Source: Brachybacterium avium (GTDB lineage Bacteria > Actinomycetota > Actinomycetes > Actinomycetales > Dermabacteraceae). From it: a stretch of DNA of 64,000 bases. Made by a program: the position numbers and the translations under genes. Under the pieces are notes generated by a model. It was not told where the DNA came from and did not search any database. It saw only the letters and a program-made list of their open reading frames with translations. Below are positions 25,777-36,441 of this stretch, piece by piece; the stretch's first letter is position 1; the number at the start of each line of letters is the position of its first letter. The stretch lies in assembly GCF_002216795.1 (NCBI RefSeq), contig NZ_CP022316.1:1550001-1614000 (forward strand), in the 5' to 3' direction.

Positions 25777-26901
25777 ATGCCACCTCGTTCCTCCTCCGGT
25801 CCGCGGCGCCCGCCGTCCCTGCGCGATGTCGCCGAGATCGCAGGGGTCTCGATCAAGACGGTCTCCAACGTGGTCAACGACTATCCGCACGTCCGCGACT
25901 CCACCCGCGAGAAGGTGCGCGAGGCGATCCTGCACGTCGGCTATCGCCCCCAGGTCGCCGCCCGGCAGCTGCGCACCGGCGCCAGCGGGATCGTCACCCT
26001 GGCCGTCCCCTCACTGGCCTTCACCTACTTCTCCGACCTCTCCCAGCACTTCATCGACGAGGCCCAGCGCCGCGGCCAGACGGTCGTGCTGCACTCGACC
26101 TCTGCCGGGCCAGAGGCCGAGCGCACCGTGCTCGAGGGGTTCCAGCGCGTCTTCGGCGACGGTGTGATCTTCAACCCGCTGTTCCTCGAGGAGGAGCAGT
26201 ACGCCCGGATGCAGCGCACCACGCAGCCGACGGTGTTCATCGGCGAGCACCTGCGCGAGACCCTCCCCGAGGGCAGCGACTACGTGCGGATCGACAACCG
26301 CGCCGCCTCCTTCGATGCGACCTCCCATCTGCTCGCCACCGGCCGACGCCGACCGGCCTTCATCGGCGCCCTCCGCTCCGCGCAGGGCCAGCAGCCGCAC
26401 AGCTCCGGCATCCTGCGCCGTGACGGCTTCCTCGCCGCACTGCACGAGCACGGACTGCGAGCCGACGACCGCACCGTGCAGTCCGTGGACGACTGGCACC
26501 GCCCGGACGGCTTCGCCGGGGCGAACGCCCTGCTCGACCGCTTCCCCGAGGTCGACGGCATCGTCTGCGGCAATGACGACCTGGCCATCGGCGTGCTCGC
26601 GGCGCTGCGTCGCCGCGATCGGCGGGTGCCCGAGGACGTCGCCGTGATCGGCTACGACGACACCCCCGACGCACCCTTCGCCTCGCCGCCGCTGAGCACC
26701 ATCGCCCCGGACAAAGCGGCGATCGCCCGCACCGCGCTGGACCTGCTCAGCGAGCGGATCCAGGGCTACGACGGGCCGCCCCGCGTGCAGGAGGTCCCGT
26801 ATCGGGTGGTCGTGCGCGAATCCACCGGTGCCGCCTCCCTCGCGTCCGCCACCGCCACCGCCACCGCCACCGCCACCGCCACCGCCACCGAGGAAGGATG
26901 A
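25777..26901 (+). CDS. LacI-family regulator of the arabinofuranosidase locus
   Basis: 374 residues. The LacI helix-turn-helix is [20 protein letters not shown], with hinge [19 protein letters not shown] and a sugar-sensing domain ([34 protein letters not shown]). The C-terminus carries an unusual (Ala-Thr)7 run encoded by a perfect 6-bp tandem repeat. It is divergent from abfA. It is followed after 4 bp by thyA on the same strand, so thymidylate synthesis genes may be partly driven from an arabinose-responsive promoter. Confidence 0.9.
   Translation: MPPRSSSGPRRPPSLRDVAEIAGVSIKTVSNVVNDYPHVRDSTREKVREAILHVGYRPQVAARQLRTGASGIVTLAVPSLAFTYFSDLSQHFIDEAQRRGQTVVLHSTSAGPEAERTVLEGFQRVFGDGVIFNPLFLEEEQYARMQRTTQPTVFIGEHLRETLPEGSDYVRIDNRAASFDATSHLLATGRRRPAFIGALRSAQGQQPHSSGILRRDGFLAALHEHGLRADDRTVQSVDDWHRPDGFAGANALLDRFPEVDGIVCGNDDLAIGVLAALRRRDRRVPEDVAVIGYDDTPDAPFASPPLSTIAPDKAAIARTALDLLSERIQGYDGPPRVQEVPYRVVVRESTGAASLASATATATATATATATEEG
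26848..26889 (+). repeat. Seven GCCACC hexanucleotide repeats in the LacI 3' end
   Basis: Seven perfect copies encode (Ala-Thr)7 just before the stop of the LacI gene. Copy number changes keep the frame. Confidence 0.9.
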
Positions 26902-26905
26902 CGCG

Positions 26906-28397
<1,492 letters not shown>

Positions 28398-28526
28398 CCG
28401 GCCCTGCCGATCGAGCCCCGCACCGTATGCGCCACTCCCTTCGCCCGATCTCTAGCGTTCCGGGCACGGCGCGCATCATCCGGCACCGGGCGCCGGCCGC
28501 CCGTGCTCGCCGCGGGGTGGCGGTGC

Positions 28527-29423
28527 TCAGCCCTTCAGGCCCGAGCCGGTCACGCCCTCGACGATCTGGCGCTGGAAGAACATGTACAGCACGACCAGCG
28601 GGAGCGCGGCGAGGAGTGCGCCGGCCTGGATGTCGGCGTAGCGCAGTCCGAAGCTGCCCTGGACCGTCGCCAGGCCCACCGGGATGGTCATCAGGTTCGG
28701 GTTGGACAGCACGAACAGCGGCAGCAGCAGGTTGTTCCAGGTCCACACGAAGGTCAGGATCGCCACGGCTGCGATCACCGGGCGTGACAGCGGCATGATC
28801 ACTCTCCAGTAGATGCGCCACAGGCCGGCGCCGTCGACGCGGGCGGCCTCCTCGAGCTCCTTGGGGATTCCGTCGAAGAACTGCTTGAAGATGAACACGG
28901 CGATGACCGAGGGGACCTGCGGGAGTATCACGGCCCAGTAGGTGTTCAGCAGCTGCATCACGCGCAGCTCCTGGAACAGCGGCACGATCAGCACCTGACT
29001 CGGGATCATCAGGCCCATGATGATCAGCAGGTAGATCAGGGCGCGCCCCCGGAACTGCAGGCGCGAGAGGGCGAAGGCGGCCATGGACGCGAACAGCAGC
29101 GTCAGCCCGGCGGTGATCACCGAGGTCAGGAAACTGGAGAGGTACCAGTTCCAGATGTCCCCCTGCTGCAGCAGCCCGACATAGGACTGCATCGTTGGGC
29201 TGAGATCAGTGAGGATCTCCTGGGCGCCCAGGGCGGCCACGCCGTTGTCGGTCAGCGAGGTCTTGATCGCGAACAGGCTGGGGATCAGCCAGATGATCGC
29301 AGCGATGATCAGGAAGATGCCGCTGACCCTGGTGAAGGTCTGGCCGCTGGCCTTCATGCGCGGGGCCGGGGCGGCGCCGGAGAGGCCGGCGCGAGCGGTG
29401 GGTCGGGTCTCGATCGTGGCCAT
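28527..29423 (-). CDS. Carbohydrate ABC transporter permease (CUT1, MalG/AraQ type)
   Basis: 298 residues and six membrane helices. The EAA loop with G about 100 residues from the end reads PKELEEAARVDGAGLWRIYWRVIMPL, the coupling site for the ATPase. The ATG at 29423 lies one base after the stop of the other permease, with AGGAGG upstream. It completes a three-gene CUT1 importer. No ATPase is encoded nearby, as is usual in actinobacteria where one MsiK-type ATPase serves several CUT1 systems. The ligand is probably arabino-oligosaccharides by linkage to abfA. Confidence 0.92.
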   Translation of the reverse strand: MATIETRPTARAGLSGAAPAPRMKASGQTFTRVSGIFLIIAAIIWLIPSLFAIKTSLTDNGVAALGAQEILTDLSPTMQSYVGLLQQGDIWNWYLSSFLTSVITAGLTLLFASMAAFALSRLQFRGRALIYLLIIMGLMIPSQVLIVPLFQELRVMQLLNTYWAVILPQVPSVIAVFIFKQFFDGIPKELEEAARVDGAGLWRIYWRVIMPLSRPVIAAVAILTFVWTWNNLLLPLFVLSNPNLMTIPVGLATVQGSFGLRYADIQAGALLAALPLVVLYMFFQRQIVEGVTGSGLKG

Positions 29424-29424
29424 G

Positions 29425-30381
29425 TCAGGAGGCCTCCTCACGCTTGGTGCCGAGACGGCTGAGGATCTGCTGGAGGATGGCGATCACCAGGATGATCAGG
29501 AACAGCAGCACCGAGGCGGCGGATGCCGCTCCGACCCGGTTGTCCGTGAATGCCGTGTTGGTGATCAGGCCGAGGGAGACCTGCGTCGAGATGCCCGGTC
29601 CACCCGAGGTCATCAGGTACACCTGGTCGAAGATCTTCAGGCTGGCGATGATCTGCAGGAGGATCACCAGGCCGGTGGTCCGGTTCAGCAGCGGGACGGT
29701 GAGCCGGCGGATCTGCTGCCAGGGCGAGGCCCCGTCGACCGCGGCGGCCTCGTACAGCTCGCGCGGGATCTCCTGCAGGCCCGCCAGGTAGAGCACGAAG
29801 TTGAATCCGATGGTCCACCAGACCGTCGCGATGGCGATGCCGATCATCGCGGTGCCCGGATCGGACAGGATGCCGGAGCCGGGGTCCAGGCCCAGCAGCG
29901 TCGAGGGCAGGGACCACAGCCCGTTGGACGGGGTGAAGATGAAGACCCAGATCAGGGAGATCGTCGCCGAGGGCAGGATGAACGGCAGGAAGAACGCCAG
30001 GCGGAAGAACCACTGGCCGCGCGCCATGCGGTTGGTGAGCACCGCCAGCACGAAGGAGAGCACCACCAGGGGCGGCACCGTGTAGAGCGTGAACTGGAGG
30101 GTGTGCCACAGCGAGGACCAGAAGTCGTCGCGGCGGAACATCTCCAGGTAGTTGTCCAGGCCCGCGAAGGATCCGAGCCCGGAGTGGACGGTCGAGGTGT
30201 TGAAGAAGCTCGCGACGACCATCCAGATCATGGGGCCGACCATGAAGGCCAGGTAGATCACGGCGAAGGGTGCGAGGAACAGCCAGGCCTGTGGGGTGCG
30301 GCGCTGGACCTTGCCACCCTTCGGGGGTCGCGCGACCCGCGCCCCGGGGGCCGGGGGTGCGGTGGGAGACATCGTGGTCAT
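29425..30381 (-). CDS. Carbohydrate ABC transporter permease (CUT1, MalF/AraP type)
   Basis: 318 residues. A cytoplasmic Pro/Arg-rich N-terminus precedes six helices (LFLAPFAVIYLAFMVGPMIWM is the first) with the EAA motif PRELYEAAAVDGASPWQQIRRLTVPLL. The start at 30381 (MTTMSPT) has GGAAGG upstream; an ATG at 30372 is possible. It sits between the binding protein and the second permease in one operon. Confidence 0.92.
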   Translation of the reverse strand: MTTMSPTAPPAPGARVARPPKGGKVQRRTPQAWLFLAPFAVIYLAFMVGPMIWMVVASFFNTSTVHSGLGSFAGLDNYLEMFRRDDFWSSLWHTLQFTLYTVPPLVVLSFVLAVLTNRMARGQWFFRLAFFLPFILPSATISLIWVFIFTPSNGLWSLPSTLLGLDPGSGILSDPGTAMIGIAIATVWWTIGFNFVLYLAGLQEIPRELYEAAAVDGASPWQQIRRLTVPLLNRTTGLVILLQIIASLKIFDQVYLMTSGGPGISTQVSLGLITNTAFTDNRVGAASAASVLLFLIILVIAILQQILSRLGTKREEAS

Positions 30382-30398
30382 GAGGTCTGCCTTCCGGG

Positions 30399-31769
30399 TC
30401 AGAGCGGGCTGGGGGTCGAGGTATAGATCGCGAGCTGGCTGCGGATCGCGGCCAGCGCCTGCTCCGGGGTGAGCGCTCCCTGCTGGACGAGTCCGAGCTG
30501 GGCGCCGACCGTGGCCTCGAAGGTCGAGCCGGACCCGCCGTACCAGGCCGGGTCGTCGTAGACCGCGTAGTCGGCGGAGCCGGCGTAGTAGCGCTGCGGC
30601 TCCAGGGCGAGGTACTCCTCGCTCTCGGCGGTCGGCAGGTAGGCCGGGATGTGACCGCCCTCGGCCCAGGTCATGCTCTGGTCGAGCATCGCCTTGATGA
30701 ATCCCATCGCCTGCCTGCGCTGTGCCGGGGAGCGGTCCTTGCGCGGCAGGATGAAGGTGTGGGAGTCGGCCTGGACGGCCGGCTTGTCGAACAGCTGCGG
30801 GATCGGGGCCATCCCGAAGTCGAGCCCCTCGATCGACTGGGCGGTGGCGATCTCCCACTCGCCCTGCAGGTAGAAGCCGGCCTTCCCGGTGAACATCTGC
30901 GTCTGGGAGGTGGCATAGTCCAGGGCGCTGTTGAGCCATCCCTGTTCCACCCATTCCTGGATCTTCGTCGTCACCTCGACGAACAGCTCCTCGTCCACGC
31001 TGATGGTCGCGCCGTCGTCGGAGAGGAAGGGGGTGGCGCCGTCGAGCTGGTTGTACAGCGTCCAGAAGAATCGCCAGGGGGTGGCGGTCTCGGCCACGTT
31101 CGCGACGGTGATCGCGGTGCCGCCGGTGACCGCGCTGAGTTCCTTCAGGGCCGCTTCGAAGGCGTCCATGCCGGTGAGGTCCAGGAGCAGCCCGTCGCTG
31201 TCCAGCAGTCCGGCCTTCTCGCATACGTCCTTGTTGTAGAACAGGGTGAACGGGTGGGTGTCCAGCGGGATGGCGATGTTCTGGTCATCGGTGCGCTGGG
31301 TGGCCCAGGCCTGGGCGTTGAAGTCCTCGGTGCTCAGGCCGACGCCGGCGAGGTCCTCCGCGGTGATCGCTTCCAGCAGCCCGCCGTTCCACAGCGGCTT
31401 CGCACGGGTGAGGTGGGCGACGGCGACATCCGGCGGCTGATTGCCGACGGTCGCCAGAGTCAGTTTCGAGTAGTACGGGTTGCCCCAGGTGAGGGTGGTG
31501 GCCTGCAGGGAGTCCTGACCGTGGAGGTCGCGGTAGCCCTGCTCCATGTCCTGCATGCGCACGCCGTCCCCACCGCCGAACAGGTTCCAGTAGATCAGCG
31601 TCTCGGGGTTCAGCTCGGCGCCGAGGAATCCGGCTCCGAGCGGGGAGGAGCATCCGGCCAGCGGCATCGCTGCGGCGGCCAGTGCTCCGGCGCCCAGCAG
31701 CCGTCGTCGGCTGATCCGCGCGTTCTCCGCGGGGTGGGCCGGGGCTGAGCGGGGTGGACGATTGCTCAT
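30399..31769 (-). CDS. Extracellular solute-binding lipoprotein (CUT1 sugar importer)
   Basis: 456 residues. The N-terminus has a twin-arginine-like ISRRRLLG followed by a hydrophobic stretch and the lipobox PLAGC (Cys40), so it is a Tat-compatible lipoprotein. The body is family-1 sugar-binding protein (LIYWNLFGGGDGVRMQDM, IPLDTHPFTLFYNKDVCEKAGL, GKAGFYLQGEWEIATAQSIEG, HTFILPRKDRSPAQRRQAMGF). The ATG at 31769 follows GGAGTGATGAG. A candidate operator shared with abfA lies about 185 bp upstream, supporting arabino-oligosaccharide as the ligand. Confidence 0.9.
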   Translation of the reverse strand: MSNRPPRSAPAHPAENARISRRRLLGAGALAAAAMPLAGCSSPLGAGFLGAELNPETLIYWNLFGGGDGVRMQDMEQGYRDLHGQDSLQATTLTWGNPYYSKLTLATVGNQPPDVAVAHLTRAKPLWNGGLLEAITAEDLAGVGLSTEDFNAQAWATQRTDDQNIAIPLDTHPFTLFYNKDVCEKAGLLDSDGLLLDLTGMDAFEAALKELSAVTGGTAITVANVAETATPWRFFWTLYNQLDGATPFLSDDGATISVDEELFVEVTTKIQEWVEQGWLNSALDYATSQTQMFTGKAGFYLQGEWEIATAQSIEGLDFGMAPIPQLFDKPAVQADSHTFILPRKDRSPAQRRQAMGFIKAMLDQSMTWAEGGHIPAYLPTAESEEYLALEPQRYYAGSADYAVYDDPAWYGGSGSTFEATVGAQLGLVQQGALTPEQALAAIRSQLAIYTSTPSPL

Positions 31770-31953
31770 CTCATCACTCCATCGGGATCGGACTGCCGGG
31801 CCGGCCGGGGTGGTGGCGGCTCGAGCTGGACCAGGGCGGTTCACGGCTCCGTGCGCTGCGGTGCGCGCGGCCCGTCGAGGCGGATCTGCGATGAGCCGCA
31901 CCTGTCCGGCTGGCGGTCACCGCAGGAGTGCGCTGCCTCACACTCCGAGATTA

Positions 31954-31969
31954 CATCGTTGCAAAGATG
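31954..31969. promoter_or_regulatory. Operator candidate upstream of the CUT1 importer
   Basis: CATCGTTGCAAAGATG has inverted CATC/GATG arms around TTGCAA and shares CGTTGCAAA with the abfA upstream site. The surrounding stretch is AT-rich relative to the genome. It lies in the 277-bp gap between the binding protein start and the terminator at 32047. Confidence 0.5.
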
Positions 31970-32046
31970 AGCGCAATGCTTCCGGCACACCAATCTGCGC
32001 GGAGGGTCAGACCCGCGCTGACCTGCGCATCAACTGGGCAACACAA

Positions 32047-32082
32047 CATCCCGGGCCCCTCGTGCGGAGGGTGCCCGGGATG
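32047..32082 (-). terminator. Rho-independent-type terminator of the ChvE/MmsA/MmsB operon
   Basis: CATCCCGGGC/GCCCGGGATG is a perfect 10-bp stem with a further CCC/GGG pairing in the loop. On the minus strand it is followed by TTGTGTTG. It lies 35 bp past the permease stop. Confidence 0.8.
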
Positions 32083-32116
32083 AGCGCGGAGCCAGCGGCC
32101 GAGCGGCCGCGCCGGC

Positions 32117-33298
32117 TCAGGCGCCGGACTGCGAGCGCTTCTTGTTCCAGACGTCGAAGGCCACGGCGACCAGCAGCACCACACCGCGCACCACGGACTG
32201 GGTGGGCTGGGAGATGCCCATGATCGACATCCCGTTGGACATCACCGCCATGATCAGGCCGCCGATGATCGCGCCCTGGACCTTGCCCACGCCGCCGGTG
32301 ACCGCCGCGCCGCCGATGAAGGCGGCGGCGATCGCGTCCAGCTCGAACATGTTTCCCGCACCCGGCTGGGCGCTGTTGGACCGCGCCGAGTAGACGATGC
32401 CCGCGATCGCCGAGAGCAGACCCATGTTCACGAACAGCCACATGTTCACCCGGCGGGTCTTCACCCCGGAGAGCTGCGCGGCCTGGAGGTTGCCGCCCAT
32501 GGCGTAGATGTGGCGGCCGAAGATCGTGCGCTGGCTGACGAAGCCGTAGATGAGCACCAGCGCGGCCAGCAGGATCAGCACCACGGGCAGGCCGCGGGAA
32601 TGCGCCAGCTGCCAGGCGAAGGCCATCACCACGGCGCCGATGAGCGCGACCTTCAGGCAGAACAGGTACAGGGCCTCGACGGGCTGCTTGTACTTCAGCT
32701 TCGCCAGGCGCCCGCGGTACTGCTGGACCGCGAAGACCACGATCAGCGCTGCGGCGAGGATCAGGGTGAAGGCGTCGTAGCCGTTGCCGCCCAGCAGGCC
32801 GTTGAGGAAGCCGCCGGAGATGTACTGGTACTGCTGCGGGAAGGGCGAGAGCGAGACGCTGCCCAGGACCTGCATGGCCAGGCCGCGGAAGATGAGCATC
32901 CCGGCCAGGGTGACGATGAAGGCGGGGATCCCCACATACGCGACCCAGAAGCCCTGCCACAGTCCCACCAGCACACCGGTGCCGAGGGCGGCCAGCACCC
33001 CCACCCACCAGGGCAGGCCGTGGCCGATGATCACCACCCCCGCGACGGCGCCGGTCAGGGCGACCACCGAACCCACCGAGAGGTCGATGTGCCCGGCCAC
33101 GATGATCAGCACCATGCCGATCGCGAGGATCAGGATGTAGGAGTACTGCAGCACCAGGTTGGTGAGGTTGCCCGGGCTGAGGAGGGCGCCATCGGTGAGG
33201 ATCGCGAACAGCACGATGATGAACACGAAGGCGATGTAGATGCCGCTCTGGCGCAGGTTGCGCGTGAGCAGCTCTTTGATGTCAGAAGTTCCGGCCAT
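32117..33298 (-). CDS. mmsB: Sugar ABC transporter permease, MmsB/GguB/XylH type
   Basis: 393 residues and about ten membrane helices, CUT2 family. Typical blocks are IIVAGHIDLSVGSVVALTGAV, IPAFIVTLAGMLIFRGLA, TIFGRHIYAMGGNLQAAQLSGV and AAAFIGGAAVTGGVGKVQGAIIGGLIMAV. It forms the channel for the ATPase encoded 9 bp upstream and the ChvE-like binding protein. Its operon is divergent from an AraR-like LacI and shares that regulator's operator with araB, pointing to L-arabinose as substrate, though xylose/glucose-type specificity cannot be excluded from sequence. Confidence 0.93.
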   Translation of the reverse strand: MAGTSDIKELLTRNLRQSGIYIAFVFIIVLFAILTDGALLSPGNLTNLVLQYSYILILAIGMVLIIVAGHIDLSVGSVVALTGAVAGVVIIGHGLPWWVGVLAALGTGVLVGLWQGFWVAYVGIPAFIVTLAGMLIFRGLAMQVLGSVSLSPFPQQYQYISGGFLNGLLGGNGYDAFTLILAAALIVVFAVQQYRGRLAKLKYKQPVEALYLFCLKVALIGAVVMAFAWQLAHSRGLPVVLILLAALVLIYGFVSQRTIFGRHIYAMGGNLQAAQLSGVKTRRVNMWLFVNMGLLSAIAGIVYSARSNSAQPGAGNMFELDAIAAAFIGGAAVTGGVGKVQGAIIGGLIMAVMSNGMSIMGISQPTQSVVRGVVLLVAVAFDVWNKKRSQSGA

Positions 33299-33307
33299 GA
33301 GGCGCGC

Positions 33308-34849
33308 TCACTCCCTCTCCATGGTCATGAGCTCCATGAGGTGCTCCTGGGTGGCGTCCTGGGTGATGACCTCGCCGGTGATCCGACCCGCGGACAGTGT
33401 GTAGATGCGATCGGCCACGCCCATCACCTCCGGCAGCTCGGAGGAGATGACGATGATGGCCTTGCCCGCCTCGGCGAGCTCGTTGATGATCGAGTAGATC
33501 TCGTACTTCGCGCCGACGTCGACGCCGCGGGTCGGCTCATCGAGGATCAGCAGCTCCGGCTCGGTGTACAGCCACTTGCTGAGCACCACCTTCTGCTGAT
33601 TGCCGCCGGAGAGCTTCCCGACCGTCGCCATCACCGTCGGCGTCTTGATGTTCAGCGAGGACCGGTACTTCTCCGCAACCGCGATCTCCTCGTTGCCGTT
33701 GATCCAGCCGCCGCTGGTGATCTTCTTCAGCGCGGCGGCGGTGACGTTGGTGCGCAGATCCTGGATCAGGTTCAGCCCGTACTGCTTGCGGTCCTCGGAG
33801 ACGTAGGCGATGCCCGCATCGATCGCCTCGGAGACGGTGCGCATCCGCACCGGACGGCCGTGCACGTAGGCGGTGCCGGAGATGTCGCGGCCGTAGGACT
33901 GGCCGAACACGCTCATCGCGAGCTCGGTGCGGCCCGCGCCCATCAGCCCGGCGATGCCCACCACCTCGCCGGCCCGCACGTTCAGCGAGGCCCCGTCCAC
34001 GACGGTGCGGCCGGCCTGGGTGGGGTGGCCGACGTGCCAGTCCTCGATCCGGAAGACCTCCTCGCCGATCTCGGCGGTGCGCTCGGGATAGAGGCTCTCC
34101 ATGTCCCGGCCCACCATGCCCTTGATGATGCGGGGGATCAGCGTGTGCCGGCGATCCTCCTCGACGCGCATGTCGATCGTCTCGATGGTCGAGCCGTCGC
34201 GGATGACGGTGGTGGCATCGGCGACCGCCGCGATCTCACCCAGCTTGTGGGAGATGATGATGCTGGTGACACCCTCGTCCCGCAGGCCGCGGATGAGGGA
34301 GAGCAGATGCGCGGAGTCGTTGTCGTTCAGCGCCGCGGTGGGCTCGTCGAGGATCAGCAGGCTGACATTCTTCGAGAGCGCCTTGGCGATCTCGACCAGC
34401 TGCTGCTTGCCCACGCCCAGCTGGCCGACGGGCGTGACCGGCTTCTCCTTCAGACCCACGCGGGCGAGCAGCTCGGCGGCTCGGGCGTTGGTCTCGTGCC
34501 AGCTGATGACGGGCCCGTGGGCCCGTTCGTTGCCCAGGAAGATGTTCTCGGCGATCGACAGGTGGGGCACCAGGGCGAGCTCCTGGTGGATGATCACGAT
34601 GCCCTCGGCCTCGGAATCGTTGATGTCCGCGAACGTCACGGGGCGGCCGCGGTAGTGGATCTCGCCCTCGTAGCTGCCAGCCGGCTCCACGCCCGAGAGC
34701 ACCTTCATGAGCGTCGACTTGCCCGCGCCGTTCTCTCCGCAGATCGCGTGGATCTCGTGTTCGTCGACCGTCAGGGACACGTCCTTGAGCGCGACCACGC
34801 CGGGGAATCTCTTGGTGATGGACCGCATCTCGAGGATGTGATCGGTCAT
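33308..34849 (-). CDS. mmsA: Sugar ABC transporter ATP-binding protein (two domains), MmsA/GguA type
   Basis: 513 residues with duplicated ABC domains. The first has Walker A GENGAGKST, signature LGVGKQQLVEIAKAL and Walker B LLILDEPTAAL. The second has a degraded Walker A (GIAGLMGAGRTEL), signature LSGGNQQKVVLSKWL and Walker B LLILDEPTRGVDVGAKYEIY. This is the CUT2 layout. The ATG at 34849 has GAAGGAGG. A GC-rich hairpin separates it from the upstream binding-protein gene, probably tuning expression. Confidence 0.95.
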   Translation of the reverse strand: MTDHILEMRSITKRFPGVVALKDVSLTVDEHEIHAICGENGAGKSTLMKVLSGVEPAGSYEGEIHYRGRPVTFADINDSEAEGIVIIHQELALVPHLSIAENIFLGNERAHGPVISWHETNARAAELLARVGLKEKPVTPVGQLGVGKQQLVEIAKALSKNVSLLILDEPTAALNDNDSAHLLSLIRGLRDEGVTSIIISHKLGEIAAVADATTVIRDGSTIETIDMRVEEDRRHTLIPRIIKGMVGRDMESLYPERTAEIGEEVFRIEDWHVGHPTQAGRTVVDGASLNVRAGEVVGIAGLMGAGRTELAMSVFGQSYGRDISGTAYVHGRPVRMRTVSEAIDAGIAYVSEDRKQYGLNLIQDLRTNVTAAALKKITSGGWINGNEEIAVAEKYRSSLNIKTPTVMATVGKLSGGNQQKVVLSKWLYTEPELLILDEPTRGVDVGAKYEIYSIINELAEAGKAIIVISSELPEVMGVADRIYTLSAGRITGEVITQDATQEHLMELMTMERE

Positions 34850-34867
34850 GGGGCCCTCCTTCGGGCT

Positions 34868-34903
34868 GGGGGCCCCGGCGCGACGAGCGCGCGCCGGGAC
34901 CCC
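34868..34903 (-). terminator. Intra-operon hairpin between binding protein and ATPase genes
   Basis: CCCGGCGCG (34874-34882) pairs with CGCGCCGGG (34890-34898), extendable through GGGG/CCCC with one mismatch. Such hairpins commonly keep binding-protein mRNA more abundant than the membrane components. Confidence 0.65.
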
Positions 34904-34929
34904 ACCGGGATTCTGCGGGGACGGCCTGC

Positions 34930-36081
34930 TCAGAGCTGGCCGGACTCGACCTGCTCCGGGGTGTAGTAGCCCGAGTCGACCAGGATCTCCTCGTAGTTGT
35001 CCTGCAGCACCATCTGGACCTCGAGCAGGTACGAGGGCACGACGGTCACGCCGTTGTCGTAGGTCTCGGTGTCGTTGGCCTCGGGCTCCTCGCCGTTCAG
35101 GATCGACTCCGCGGCGACGATCGCCTGGTCAGCGAGGTTGCGGGTGTCCTTGAAGATGGTCGAGGACTGGACGCCGTCGGCGATCAGCTTGATCGAGGCG
35201 ATCTCGGCGTCCTGCCCGGTGACGATCGGCAGGCCCTCCTCGATGGTCGGCCCCATGCCCCGGTTCTGCAGGGCGTTGATGATGCCGCGCGAGAGCGGAT
35301 CGGCCGGGGCCAGCACGCCGGCGAGCTCCTCGCCGCTGTTGTAGTGCGTGGTCAGCAGGGTCTCCATGCGCTTCTGCGCCGTCTCCTGCTCCCAGCGCTG
35401 GGTGGCGGCCTGGTCGATGTCCATCTGGCCGGAGGGCACCTCGAGCGTGCCGTCGTCGAAGTAGGGCTGGAGGGTGTCGATCGCGCCCTGCCAGAACAGG
35501 TGGGCGTTGTTGTCGTCGAGCGAGCCGGCGAACAGCTCCACGTTCAGCGGACCCTCGGGGGCATCCTCCGCCGGCTCGAAGCTCTCGTCGAGCAGACCCA
35601 GGCCGAACATCAGGGCATTGGCCTGGTTCACACCCACCTTGTAATTGTCGAAGGTGACGTAGAAGTCGACGTTCGCGTTGTCCGTGAGCAGGCGGTCGTA
35701 GGCGATGACGGGGATGCCCGCCGCTTCGGCGGCATCGAGCTGGGAGGAGAGCGAGGCACCGTCGATCGAGGCGATGAGCAGGGCGCTCACGCCCGAGTTG
35801 ATCATCTGGTCGATCTGCTGCTGCTGGGTGGGGATGTCGTCACCGGCGTACTGCATGTCGACAGTGAAGCCCTTGTCCTCCAGGCCCTGCTTGATGTTGT
35901 TGCCGTCGGCGACCCAGCGCTCGTAGGTCTGGGTCGGCATCGCGACACCGACCGTCTGCTCGCTGGGAGCGGCGTCCGTGTCCGGGCCGCCGGATCCGGC
36001 GCCCTCGCCGCCGCAGGCGGCCAGTCCGAGCGCGGCCGCGGCGGCCGTCGCTCCCAGCATGAAGGTTCTCCGGTTGTGCAT
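34930..36081 (-). CDS. chvE: Sugar-binding lipoprotein, ChvE type
   Basis: 383 residues. The N-terminal NRRTFMLG and a hydrophobic region end in the lipobox GLAAC (Cys23), a Tat-like lipoprotein signal. The body is a periplasmic-binding-protein type I fold of the ChvE/XylF group: VGVAMPTQTYERWVADGNNI, IPVIAYDRLLTDNANVDFY, VELFAGSLDDNNA, GVLAPADPLSRGIINAL and IVTGQDAEIASIKLI. The ATG at 36081 follows GAGGAG. It delivers a pentose or hexose to the MmsA/MmsB importer. The AATGTNAACGTTNACATT-type operator about 200 bp upstream links it to araBDA. Confidence 0.93.
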   Translation of the reverse strand: MHNRRTFMLGATAAAAALGLAACGGEGAGSGGPDTDAAPSEQTVGVAMPTQTYERWVADGNNIKQGLEDKGFTVDMQYAGDDIPTQQQQIDQMINSGVSALLIASIDGASLSSQLDAAEAAGIPVIAYDRLLTDNANVDFYVTFDNYKVGVNQANALMFGLGLLDESFEPAEDAPEGPLNVELFAGSLDDNNAHLFWQGAIDTLQPYFDDGTLEVPSGQMDIDQAATQRWEQETAQKRMETLLTTHYNSGEELAGVLAPADPLSRGIINALQNRGMGPTIEEGLPIVTGQDAEIASIKLIADGVQSSTIFKDTRNLADQAIVAAESILNGEEPEANDTETYDNGVTVVPSYLLEVQMVLQDNYEEILVDSGYYTPEQVESGQL

Positions 36082-36279
36082 GGGCTTCTCCTCGTCGAAA
36101 TCGCCGTCTGCTGCGTGCAGCAGTGGTGTCCTCCCGAGCTCCGGGCGGCACCGCCGGCTGCTTCGCCGTGGACGGTGCCGACGGGGCGTCGGCCGAACTG
36201 CGGGACCCGGGCGGGTCCGTCAGGGTGGTCCGCACGCCAGCGGTGGCGCGGCACCGCCGGGGACGGCGGGGACTGCTCG

Positions 36280-36297
36280 AATGGTAACGTTCACATT
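36280..36297. promoter_or_regulatory. AraR/LacI operator between chvE and its regulator
   Basis: AATGGTAACGTTCACATT is a near-perfect palindrome centred on AACGTT. It is almost identical to the site upstream of araB at 37574. The 360-bp region around it (36082-36441) holds no gene and must carry both divergent promoters. Confidence 0.75.
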
Positions 36298-36441
36298 GGC
36301 GCAGATGTCAATAATGTTCCACCCTGGGCGGGTCACAACTCGGCAACGGGGCCGTCCCCCACCAGGATCTGCGCCCCACCCTGCAGCTTTCACGAGCACC
36401 GCCCGACCGGCTGCGGCCCGCCCCGACAGGAGACGACAGGC

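Noticed and set aside
26848..26889. Phase-variable microsatellite switching thyA or the LacI gene on and off
   Set aside because: The unit is 6 bp, so copy changes cannot shift the frame; only tail length would vary.
32510..34966. 818-codon open frame antisense to mmsA/mmsB
   Set aside because: Antisense shadow of two strongly conserved ABC genes; no family features.
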